Positions 54,255-62,235 of a DNA stretch of 64,000 nt are shown here, in pieces (position 1 is the stretch's first letter; the number at the start of each line of letters is the position of its first letter). The stretch is from Roseitalea porphyridii. Lineage in GTDB: Bacteria; Pseudomonadota; Alphaproteobacteria; Rhizobiales; Rhizobiaceae. The stretch lies in the NCBI RefSeq assembly GCF_004331955.1, contig NZ_CP036532.1, positions 1,984,001 through 2,048,000 of the forward strand, written 5' to 3'. The translations under genes and the position numbers were made by a program. Under the pieces are notes generated by a model that made no database searches, had not been told where the DNA came from, and worked only from the letters and a program-made list of their open reading frames with translations.

Positions 54255-55697
54255 ATGACCCATTCCGTATTGCTGCACATCGACGGCCAATGGACCGAAG
54301 CGAGCGAAGGGCGCACGCTCGATGTGATCAACCCGGCCACCGAAGAGGTTGTTGCGACCGTCGCCAGGGCCGAGATCGCCGATCTCGACAGAGCGGCGCA
54401 GGCCGCCGAGCGAGCCTTCCAGACCTGGCGGCGCACTTCGGCCGTCGAGCGCAGCGCACTGATGCGCAAGGCGGCTGGCCTTGTCCGCGAGCGCCGCGAC
54501 ATGATCGCACGGCTGTTGACGCTGGAGAACGGCAAACCGATCGCCCAGGCACGGCTCGAGGTCGAATCGGCCGCCGAGATGCTTGAGTGGTTCGCCGAGG
54601 AAGCCCGCCGCGTCTACGGCCGCGCCATTCCGGCCAGGGCGCCGGGCATCCACCAGCTTGCGATCCGCGAGCCGGTCGGCCCGGTGGCCGCCTTCACACC
54701 GTGGAACTTCCCGATCAGCCAGGTCGTGAAGAAGCTGGCCGCGGCGCTCGCCGCCGGGTGCTCGATGGTCATCAAGGCCGCCGAGGAAACGCCCGCATCA
54801 GCCGCCGAACTGGTCCGCGCCTGCGCCGACGCCGGCGTGCCCGACGGCGTCATCAATCTGGTCTTCGGCGTCCCGGCGGAGATCTCCGAGCACCTGATCC
54901 CGCATCCGGCGATCCGCAAGATGTCCTTCACCGGCTCGACGGCGGTCGGCAAGCAGCTTGCCGCGCTCGCCGGCCTGCACATGAAGCGCACGACGATGGA
55001 ACTGGGCGGCCACGCACCGGCCATCGTGTTCGCCGACAGCGATCTGCCGCAGGCGGCCAAGCTGATCGCCGCTTCCAAGTTCCGCAATGCCGGCCAGGTC
55101 TGCATCGCCCCGACCCGGCTGATGGTCGAGGAGCCCGTGTTCGACCGTTTCCTCGACCTGTTCATGGAGCAGGTCGACGCCATCGAGGTCGGCGACGGCC
55201 TGAACGAAAAGGTCACGATGGGCCCGGTCATCCACGAACGTCGCCTGCAGGCGGTCGAAGACCTGATCCAGGACGCGGTGCGCCATGGCGGACAGGTGCG
55301 CAGCGGCGGCCAGCGCATCGGCAACAAGGGCTATTTCCTGGCGCCGACCGTCATCACTGGCACGCCGGTCGAGGCCGAGGCGATGAACACCGAAGTGTTC
55401 GGCCCGGTGGCCCTCGTCGCGCCCTTTGCCGATGCCGACGCGGCCGTGGCCGAGGCGAACCGCCTGCCCTATGGCCTCGCCAGCTACGTCTACACCGGCT
55501 CGGCGCAGACCATGGCGCGCCTGTCCGATGCGGTCGAGTCCGGTATTGTCGCTTTCAATCACACCGCCGTTGCGCTTCCCGAAACGCCATTCGGCGGAAT
55601 CAAGGAATCCGGTTACGGCTCCGAAGGCGGCATCGAGGGCCTCGACGCCTACCTGAACACCAAGTTCGTCACCCAGTCGGTCGCTACCCCGCAATAG
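54255..55697 (+). CDS. NAD(P)-dependent aldehyde dehydrogenase (semialdehyde dehydrogenase-like)
   Basis: This 480-residue enzyme of the aldehyde dehydrogenase superfamily has its catalytic cysteine in NAGQVCIAP and general-base glutamate in MELGGHAPA; NFPISQVVKK and GSTAVGKQL form the cofactor site. It is closest to succinate-semialdehyde-type enzymes. Position 22 bp after the aminotransferase suggests that it oxidises the aldehyde formed by that enzyme. The start ATG at 54255 follows GGAGAG. Confidence 0.93.
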   Translation: MTHSVLLHIDGQWTEASEGRTLDVINPATEEVVATVARAEIADLDRAAQAAERAFQTWRRTSAVERSALMRKAAGLVRERRDMIARLLTLENGKPIAQARLEVESAAEMLEWFAEEARRVYGRAIPARAPGIHQLAIREPVGPVAAFTPWNFPISQVVKKLAAALAAGCSMVIKAAEETPASAAELVRACADAGVPDGVINLVFGVPAEISEHLIPHPAIRKMSFTGSTAVGKQLAALAGLHMKRTTMELGGHAPAIVFADSDLPQAAKLIAASKFRNAGQVCIAPTRLMVEEPVFDRFLDLFMEQVDAIEVGDGLNEKVTMGPVIHERRLQAVEDLIQDAVRHGGQVRSGGQRIGNKGYFLAPTVITGTPVEAEAMNTEVFGPVALVAPFADADAAVAEANRLPYGLASYVYTGSAQTMARLSDAVESGIVAFNHTAVALPETPFGGIKESGYGSEGGIEGLDAYLNTKFVTQSVATPQ

Positions 55698-55757
55698 ATT
55701 GAGCGACGTGATTTCGGATCAGGCCGGCTCGCGGTGGCCCGGCGATCAGGGCGGATC

Positions 55758-56726
55758 ATGAACCAGACCATCTCAGAGCGGGCCGATGCGCCCATCGCAG
55801 TCGTCGGAGCCGGCCCCATCGGCGCCGGCTTCGCCATCGTTTTCGCGCGCGCCGGTCATCCGGTACGGCTGCATGACCCCGAACCCGCAAGCCTCGATGG
55901 TGCGCGCCGCTACATCGCAAACAGCCTTGCGCAACTCGCCGAACACGGATTGCTGGACGAGACGACCGACGCGATCGCCGCCCGGATCGACCATGTCGGC
56001 GATCTCGGCACGGCGGTCGCCGACGTCGCCCACATCCAGGAATGCGCCCCCGAACGGCTGGAACTGAAGCGAGACCTGTTCGAGCAGATCGAAAGACTGG
56101 CGCCACAGGACACTGTGATCGCAAGTTCCGCCTCGGCCATTCCGGCCTCGCAATCCGCATCGCATCTGAAGTCGCGCGAGCGCTGCCTGGTCTGTCATCC
56201 GGCCAATCCACCCTTTCTTATTCCCGTCATCGAGATCGTGCCGGCGCCATTCACCGCACCGGCCTGCGCCGAGCGGACCCATGCGCTCATGGCCGGTGCC
56301 GGCATGAAACCGATCATGGTGCGCAAGGAGATCGAGGGCTTCGTCCTCAACCGCTTGCAGGGAGCCATGCTCCGTGAAGCCTACTGCCTGTTCCGGGACG
56401 GCATCGCGTCGGTCGACGAGATCGACGAGATCGTCCGCAACGGGCTGGGCATGCGCTGGTCGTTCATCGGCCCGTTCGAGACGGTCGATCTGAACACGCG
56501 CGGCGGACTGGCCGCGCACGCGCTCAGGATGGGACCTGCCTATGCCCGCATGGGCAAGGAGCGCGGACAGGACGACCCCTGGACGGCGGACCTTGTTGAA
56601 CGCGCCACGGCCGAGCGCCGCGAACTGCTGCATCTCGATGACTGGCAGGAGCGCGTTGAATGGCGCGACCGCCAGCTCATGGCCCTTCTCGGCCATCGCC
56701 GCGCGCGCGACGCCAAATCCGGCTGA
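55758..56726 (+). CDS. 3-hydroxyacyl-CoA dehydrogenase-fold hydroxyacid dehydrogenase (CRYL1/L-carnitine dehydrogenase-like)
   Basis: This 322-residue NAD enzyme has the Rossmann motif VVGAGPIGAGFA at about residues 15-26 and the block CHPANPPFLIPVIEIVPAPFT. That block is typical of the stand-alone hydroxyacid group (L-gulonate 3-dehydrogenase, L-carnitine dehydrogenase) and not of fatty-acid beta-oxidation. It probably oxidises a free 3-hydroxy acid. I prefer ATG 55758 over an upstream start at 55734. It is third in the aminotransferase operon. Confidence 0.87.
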   Translation: MNQTISERADAPIAVVGAGPIGAGFAIVFARAGHPVRLHDPEPASLDGARRYIANSLAQLAEHGLLDETTDAIAARIDHVGDLGTAVADVAHIQECAPERLELKRDLFEQIERLAPQDTVIASSASAIPASQSASHLKSRERCLVCHPANPPFLIPVIEIVPAPFTAPACAERTHALMAGAGMKPIMVRKEIEGFVLNRLQGAMLREAYCLFRDGIASVDEIDEIVRNGLGMRWSFIGPFETVDLNTRGGLAAHALRMGPAYARMGKERGQDDPWTADLVERATAERRELLHLDDWQERVEWRDRQLMALLGHRRARDAKSG

Positions 56727-56897
56727 CGGGCCTGGACCAGGCGCCGGCGGAGCCCGCGAGGGTGCGCTTGACCGCATGGTGCCGGGCGGTAGTTTGACGG
56801 TCGTTCGGCGTGCGATGCATGCGAACGCGGCCCTGGCGCGATCGGATGAGTTGGCTGGAACGCCGCACGGACGGCACGAGACGTATAAGGGGCATCG

Positions 56898-57638
56898 ATG
56901 ACGGCATCGCGAAAGACCAGGGCGGCACGTGCGCGGGAACTCCCTGGTTTCAAGACGAGCCTGCCGAAGACGCGCCGTGCCCAGGTCGCCGAGATCCTGC
57001 GCAAGCACGTGCTGAGCGGCAAGATCGAGCCCGGAACGCAGCTGATCGAGTCGCGCCTGTCTCGAAGCCTCGGCGTCAGCCGCAGTTCGATCCGCGAAGC
57101 GATCTGGGAACTGGTCGACCAGGGCCTGCTGGTCAACCGGCCCTATGCGGGCACGTTCGTCGTCAGCCTCGACGAGAAGGCGATGTGCGATCTGTTCGCG
57201 TTACGTGGTGCGCTCGAGCGCTTCTGCTTCACCGAGCTCTGGCCGAGGCGCAACGAGACCTTCGGCGCCGAGTTCACCAACCGGCACGAGGCGCTCGTGG
57301 CCGCCGTGGAAGCCGGCGACGAGGACAAGACCCTCGCTGCCGAGCTGCACTTTCACAGCTTTCCCTATCAGTATGCGGACAACCAGGCCCTTCGCGAGGT
57401 CTGGGAACAGCTCTACAATCGAATTCAGCTCGGCATCGCGATGACGCGCGGCTTCACGCGGGGCAGCGAGTTCGTCGAGAACAACAGGCGCTATCTGGAT
57501 GCCGCGCTGGGCGACGATCTCGAGGCGATGCTGCGCGAGATCGACAGGCATCTGCAGATCGGCGTGGATGATGTCCGTGATCTCATGGGTGCAGACCCAC
57601 GCACCGGTGCGCAGACCGGAGCGGGCGCGGCGCTTTGA
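56898..57638 (+). CDS. GntR family regulator with FCD domain (GntR-2)
   Basis: This 246-residue regulator is a paralog of the one at 51587-52303. The winged helix (recognition region GVSRSSIREAIWEL) is almost the same, and the FCD domain has AELHFHSFPYQYADN. The near-identical recognition helices suggest that both proteins bind the same type of operator, while the ligand domains differ more. The ATG follows AAGGGG. It lies 171 bp after the hydroxyacid dehydrogenase and before the DapA-family gene, whose promoter gap holds motif site D. Confidence 0.92.
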   Translation: MTASRKTRAARARELPGFKTSLPKTRRAQVAEILRKHVLSGKIEPGTQLIESRLSRSLGVSRSSIREAIWELVDQGLLVNRPYAGTFVVSLDEKAMCDLFALRGALERFCFTELWPRRNETFGAEFTNRHEALVAAVEAGDEDKTLAAELHFHSFPYQYADNQALREVWEQLYNRIQLGIAMTRGFTRGSEFVENNRRYLDAALGDDLEAMLREIDRHLQIGVDDVRDLMGADPRTGAQTGAGAAL

Positions 57639-57806
57639 CTTCGTAACCTGGCCCCGGTCGGCCGCTCTTCACGATCCTTCGATTTCGGCTTCGCCGTGCA
57701 CGGACGCGGCGCGAACACGCACGAAGGCTTCGCCCCATGTCCCAGCAAATGTGATGGAAAACGCGTTTCATGAACGCGTTTGCGCTTCAAAACACAAGGC
57801 CCATTC

Positions 57807-57835
57807 TTGTCAATCGTCCGACAATCGACTATGCC
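57807..57835 (+). promoter_or_regulatory. Candidate promoter for the DapA-family gene
   Basis: TTGTCA (57807-57812), a 17-bp spacer and TATGCC (57830-57835) form a weak sigma-70-like promoter. The spacer and the first bases of the -10 are occupied by motif site D. Confidence 0.4.
57813..57832 (-). promoter_or_regulatory. Operator-like motif site D (upstream of the DapA-family gene)
   Basis: The minus strand reads ATAGTCGATTGTCGGACGAT, matching site C at 18 of 20 positions. It lies 86-105 bp before the ATG of the DapA-family gene and fits between its candidate -35 and -10. Confidence 0.65.
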
Positions 57836-57917
57836 CGATCCACGGCTCGGAGCCGACAGTTGAGCGACGACCATCACGCGGCTTCGCTCGTATCTCGTTG
57901 CCAAGGAAGACAGTTTC

Positions 57918-58823
57918 ATGGATCGCAACAGCATCGACTGGTTCGGCCCCCTGCCGGCCCTGACCACCCCCTTCGACACTCAGGGCAACATTGACGAGAC
58001 GTCCTTTGGGGACAATGTCGAGCGCTTGATCGCGGCCGGATCGACGGGCTTCGTTGTGGCCGGATGTACCGGTGAGTTCTGGTCGCTGTCGGCGGCCGAG
58101 CGGGAGCGCTTCTACAAGCTCGCCGTGGAGATCGTCGACGGCCGCGTCACCGTGATCGTGGGTACGGGCGCCGTCACCGCCGACGAGACCGTTCGTTTCA
58201 CGAAGATGGCCGAGATGGCCGGTGTCGATGGCGTGCTGGTGCTGCCGCCCTACTTCATCAAGCTGACGGACGACGAAATCTACGCCCATTACGAGGAAGT
58301 CTCCAAACGTACCGAGGCGCCGATCCTGCTGTACAACATCCCGGCGAACGCGGTGAATGCGCTCTCGCCCGACCTCGTCGCGCGGCTCGCCGACATCGAT
58401 AACGTGGTGGCGGTCAAGGAAAGTTCCGGCGACTGGAACAACTTCTACAAGACGCTGATCGCCGCAAAGGACAAGATCAGGGTCTTCTGCGGGCCGTCCT
58501 CGATTTACGGCGTGCCAGCCGCGACGCTCGGCGCCGACGGCTTCATCGACTGCTTCCCGAATGTATGGGCGGACGGCGGCAGGCCGCTCTACGATGCCGC
58601 AATGGCTGGCGACACGGGCAAAGCGGCGACGCTGCAGGCGACCGGCCGGCGTCTGACCGATCTGTTCACATCCGAGGGCCGCACGCTCTATCCGGCAACC
58701 AAGGCGGCGATGGACATGCTCGGCTTCCCGGGCGGCGGAACCCCGCGCAAGCCGCTGCAACCGTTGACGGGCGAGCAGCGCACCGGTCTCGAACGCGGTC
58801 TTGCCGAACTCGGGCTTCTCTAG
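57918..58823 (+). CDS. Dihydrodipicolinate synthase/N-acetylneuraminate lyase family protein
   Basis: This 301-residue TIM-barrel class I aldolase has its Schiff-base lysine at K167 (VAVKESSGD) and the tyrosine at Y139 (LYNIPAN). The loop that is GTTGE in true DapA reads GCTGE at about 49-53, so this is one of the many non-biosynthetic members: lyases, dehydratases or deaminases of keto acids such as those in sugar-acid or hydroxyproline breakdown. The ATG at 57918 follows AAGGAAGAC. Its position in a catabolic region supports this. The exact substrate is unknown. Confidence 0.88.
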   Translation: MDRNSIDWFGPLPALTTPFDTQGNIDETSFGDNVERLIAAGSTGFVVAGCTGEFWSLSAAERERFYKLAVEIVDGRVTVIVGTGAVTADETVRFTKMAEMAGVDGVLVLPPYFIKLTDDEIYAHYEEVSKRTEAPILLYNIPANAVNALSPDLVARLADIDNVVAVKESSGDWNNFYKTLIAAKDKIRVFCGPSSIYGVPAATLGADGFIDCFPNVWADGGRPLYDAAMAGDTGKAATLQATGRRLTDLFTSEGRTLYPATKAAMDMLGFPGGGTPRKPLQPLTGEQRTGLERGLAELGLL

Positions 58824-58872
58824 TCAGAGCGGCCGGGCAGCCCGAACCGCGCCCGGCCTTCAGACAGGGCGA

Positions 58873-59640
58873 TCAGCGGATGTAGGATGCGCCGTTGACG
58901 TCAAGCGTCGCGCCCGACAGGTAGCGCGACTGGCCCGAGGCGAGAAACGCGACCACATTGGCCACTTCCTGCGGATCGCCCCACTCGCCCATCGCGAGCG
59001 TCTTGAAGATCTTCTCCTTGCCGCCCTGGCTGCGCAGGAACGTCTCCGACATCTGCGTGGCAATCAGGCCGGGCGCGATCACATAGGCGAGAACGCCCTG
59101 CTGGGCGTAGTTCAGGGCGACGCTCTGCGTCAGCGCCTTGATCGCCGCTTTGGAGGCGCCGTAGGCGAAGGCGCCGGGATTGGTCGACCCGCGCTGTCCC
59201 GCCCAACTGGAGAAGGAAATGACGATGCCGCCGCCATTGTCGCGGAAGTGACGCACTGCGTCGCGCATCAGCCGCGCCGGCGCGAGCACGTTCACTTGCA
59301 TCGTCTCTCCCCAGACATCGTCCCACTGCTCGTCGGAGGCGTCGATCGGCGCGGTCTCCAGCATCACCGCCGCATTGTTGACGAAGACATCGATGCGGCC
59401 GCGCCAGGCGAGCGCCTCGGCCCAGAGCCGCGCCGCCTCGCCATTGTCGTGCATGTCGGCCCTGATCAGCATCTTGCGGTCGTCCGGCAGATCGGCAACG
59501 GCTTCTTCCGCGCCGGCCCGGTCGGAATTGTAGTGGGCGATCACGTTGGCGCCGTGGCGGCCGATCGTACGCGCCACGGCCGCGCCCATACCCTTGGATG
59601 CCCCGGTGACCAGAACGGTCTTGTCCTTCAACCCTTCCAT
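58873..59640 (-). CDS. SDR family oxidoreductase
   Basis: This 255-residue short-chain dehydrogenase has the cofactor motif TGASKGMGAAVA, NNAA, a catalytic serine in SFSSWAG and YGASK as the Tyr/Lys pair. It ends with DVNGASYIR, like FabG-type enzymes. The substrate is unknown. Its start is one base after the stop of the next SDR, so both are in one message, probably with the hydantoinase genes upstream. It converges on the DapA-family gene. Confidence 0.9.
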   Translation of the reverse strand: MEGLKDKTVLVTGASKGMGAAVARTIGRHGANVIAHYNSDRAGAEEAVADLPDDRKMLIRADMHDNGEAARLWAEALAWRGRIDVFVNNAAVMLETAPIDASDEQWDDVWGETMQVNVLAPARLMRDAVRHFRDNGGGIVISFSSWAGQRGSTNPGAFAYGASKAAIKALTQSVALNYAQQGVLAYVIAPGLIATQMSETFLRSQGGKEKIFKTLAMGEWGDPQEVANVVAFLASGQSRYLSGATLDVNGASYIR

Positions 59641-59641
59641 G

Positions 59642-60406
59642 TCACGCGATCCCGAAACCGCCGTCGATGGGTAGGATATGCCCCGTTACGGCATTTGAAA
59701 GCGGCGAGGCCAGGAACAGCGCGCCGTCGGCGACATCGTCCTCGGTGGCCACGCGATTGAGCGGCGCCTGCGCCGCAAGCTGGGCTTCGGCTTCCGCCTC
59801 CGAAGGTCCGCCCTTGCCGGCCCGATATCTGAGCCGCTCGCGCATGGCTTCGGAGAGGACAGGCCCGGGCGCCAGGGCGTTGACGCGGATATTGTGGGCA
59901 CCAAGCTCCAGCGCCGCGCAGCGAACGAGACCCAGCAGCGCGTGCTTCGAGCTCGTATAGGCGCCCTGCAGCGCCGCGCCCTTCAGTGAGTTGATCGACG
60001 CGGTGACGACGATGGCGCCGCCCTTGTCCTTCATCAGCGGCACGGCATGCTTGAGCGTCGCGGCGACGCCGCGCACATTGATCGCGAACACGCGATCCCA
60101 CTCTTCCAGGTCGAGGCCGTCGCTGTGGCGCCAGACGGGAACGATCCCCGCATTGGCGACGACGATATTCAGTTGCCCGCCATCGCCAGCGACCTGCTCG
60201 AACGCGGCCCTGATCTCCTCTTCGTTGGCGACATCGACCGGTCGTCCCGAGTATCCGTCCGGCAGGGTCGCACCATCGAGTACATTGGCGAGGTCGAAGA
60301 CCTGGCCGGTCGCGCCATGTTCGCTCAGGCGAGCCGCGATCGCCCGGCCGATGCCGCGGCCGCCACCGGTGATCACCGCCCGCCTACCCTTTAGAATGTT
60401 TTTCAT
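59642..60406 (-). CDS. SDR family oxidoreductase
   Basis: This 254-residue short-chain dehydrogenase starts at ATG 60406 (MKNILKGRRA), preceded by GAGGAGGAG. The cofactor motif is TGGGRGIGRAIA, and the catalytic residues are in TASINS and YTSSK. It differs from its neighbour mainly in the substrate loop. It lies 113 bp after hydantoinase B on the same strand. Confidence 0.9.
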   Translation of the reverse strand: MKNILKGRRAVITGGGRGIGRAIAARLSEHGATGQVFDLANVLDGATLPDGYSGRPVDVANEEEIRAAFEQVAGDGGQLNIVVANAGIVPVWRHSDGLDLEEWDRVFAINVRGVAATLKHAVPLMKDKGGAIVVTASINSLKGAALQGAYTSSKHALLGLVRCAALELGAHNIRVNALAPGPVLSEAMRERLRYRAGKGGPSEAEAEAQLAAQAPLNRVATEDDVADGALFLASPLSNAVTGHILPIDGGFGIA

Positions 60407-60518
60407 GCGCTCCTCCTCGCCATGATGCGGTGCCGGCAGGGCCATGGGGCCCGCCTTTCCGCTCTCTCCCGACCGGGCTCGGGGACGACCCGCCCCCGGC
60501 CCTCATTCAAGCTGCGCC

Positions 60519-62234
60519 TCAGAACGCATGCGGATAGTGCTCGCGGGCATACTCCTCGGAGATATAGCCGTCGCGCAGATCGGCCTTCACGCGCTCGACG
60601 TCGCGTTCGGCCGCCGGCCCGTAGCCACCTCCGCCCCCGGTGCGCAGCGTGAACAGCGAGCCGGCCGGAATGGGAAGCCGGGTTACCTTGGAGAAGTCGA
60701 CCTTGCGTCCGTCGGGGTATTCGAGCGACGCGCCGTTCGCGCGCGCTTCGCCACCGCCGGCCAGACCCCAAGGGGCGTGCCGCGAGCGCTCGATGGCCGA
60801 GGTCATGTTGATCTTCTCGGTGAAGCGGAAGGCGAAGTCGATGCCCGGACCGCCGCGATACCGGCCCGGCCCGCTTGAATCCTGCGCCAGTTCCATGCGT
60901 TCGGTGATCCAGGGGTCGCGCTGCTCCCACACCTCGAGCGGCGTGAACCGCGTTGCCGATTCCGAGATGTGCAGCATCGTACCGCCATCGCCGCCGTCCC
61001 ACGCACCCTGCCCGACCGGATGCGGTGCCCCGTCGGCCCAGGGCTCGCCCGTCCCTTCGCGCCAGCCTGAATAGGAAATGCCCAGAATACAGCCGCCGCT
61101 CGACGCGGGCACGGCGGACGGCACCGCCTTGGCGACGGCATTGTAGATGACCTCGATCGCCTGCAGGGCCGGCCAGCCGTAAAGGTAGCACGGCGACGGC
61201 GGCAACGGATGGAACAGCGTGCCCGGCCGCGTGATCACCCTGAGCGCCCTGAACATGCCCTCGTTCGGCGGCTCGCCGAAGCCGGCGAGCATCGAAATCG
61301 CGACACGGCTCGCCGAGAGCGTCGAGGGGACCGGGCAGTTGATCGGCCCGCCCTGCGCCGGCGGCGCGTTCGAATAGTCGAGCGTGACCTCCGATCCGTT
61401 GACGGTCAGCGTGACCTCGAACGGGATTTCGTCGTCATCGACGCCGTTGTTGTCGAGCACGCCCTGGCCCGTATAGGTGCCGTCGGGGATCGACTCGAAA
61501 TATTTGCGCACGACCCGCTCACCGTGATTGTACATCTCCTCGACGCACGGCCAGAACACGTCAGGTCCGAAACGCTCGAAGACCTGCTTGAGGGCGATAC
61601 CCCCGGCTCGCACGGCGACGATGGTGGCGTTCATGTCGCCTTCCACCATTTTCGGGATGCGCGAATTGGCCAGAACGAGTCGGTAGATGTCGCGGACGAT
61701 CTCGCCGCGCGCGCAGAGCTTGACGCCCGGGAAGACCGTGCCCTCCTGATAGACGTCGACCGTGTCGGTGCAGTAGACGTCCTTGGCGCCGATATCGAGC
61801 CAGTGGCCCTTGATCGCGGTGTAGCCGATCAAGCCGACCGACTCGTCGAACACCGGCATGACCATCGCCACGTCCTGCGGATGCGAGCCGGTGCCGTAAG
61901 GCCAGTTGTAGAGAAGCACGTCGCCCGGTTCGAGTGCCTCGACGCCGCCGACATTGTCGACGGCCTCGCGGATGCAGAAGTCCAGCGTGCCCATGAACAT
62001 CGGCAGGCTCGGAGCCTGTGCAAGAAGCCGGATGTCCTTGTCGTAGATCGCCACCGCGAAATCGAGCACCTCGTAGATGACCGGCGAGAATGCGGTGCGC
62101 ATCAGCGCCTGCTTCATCTGGTTCGCCGCAGAGTTCAGCGCATGCCGCACCACCTCGGTGGTGATCGGATCGGCGTCGGTCTGCTTGCCGATGCCCTGCG
62201 CGGCTTCGTGGATGACCTTGTCCTGCGTTTTCAT
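60519..62234 (-). CDS. Hydantoinase B / oxoprolinase family protein
   Basis: This 571-residue protein is the B-type subunit of ATP-dependent hydantoinases, 5-oxoprolinase and the related acetone carboxylase. Typical stretches are RTAFSPVIYEVLDFAVAIYD and YNWPYGTGSHPQDV, with the long glycine-rich GGPGIDFAF near the end. I place the start at ATG 62234 (MKTQDKVIHE); the frame upstream is shadow of the A subunit gene. It is one base away from the hyuA stop, so the two subunits are translated together. They would open a cyclic amide or carboxylate a small substrate. Confidence 0.92.
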   Translation of the reverse strand: MKTQDKVIHEAAQGIGKQTDADPITTEVVRHALNSAANQMKQALMRTAFSPVIYEVLDFAVAIYDKDIRLLAQAPSLPMFMGTLDFCIREAVDNVGGVEALEPGDVLLYNWPYGTGSHPQDVAMVMPVFDESVGLIGYTAIKGHWLDIGAKDVYCTDTVDVYQEGTVFPGVKLCARGEIVRDIYRLVLANSRIPKMVEGDMNATIVAVRAGGIALKQVFERFGPDVFWPCVEEMYNHGERVVRKYFESIPDGTYTGQGVLDNNGVDDDEIPFEVTLTVNGSEVTLDYSNAPPAQGGPINCPVPSTLSASRVAISMLAGFGEPPNEGMFRALRVITRPGTLFHPLPPSPCYLYGWPALQAIEVIYNAVAKAVPSAVPASSGGCILGISYSGWREGTGEPWADGAPHPVGQGAWDGGDGGTMLHISESATRFTPLEVWEQRDPWITERMELAQDSSGPGRYRGGPGIDFAFRFTEKINMTSAIERSRHAPWGLAGGGEARANGASLEYPDGRKVDFSKVTRLPIPAGSLFTLRTGGGGGYGPAAERDVERVKADLRDGYISEEYAREHYPHAF

Positions 62235-62235
62235 A

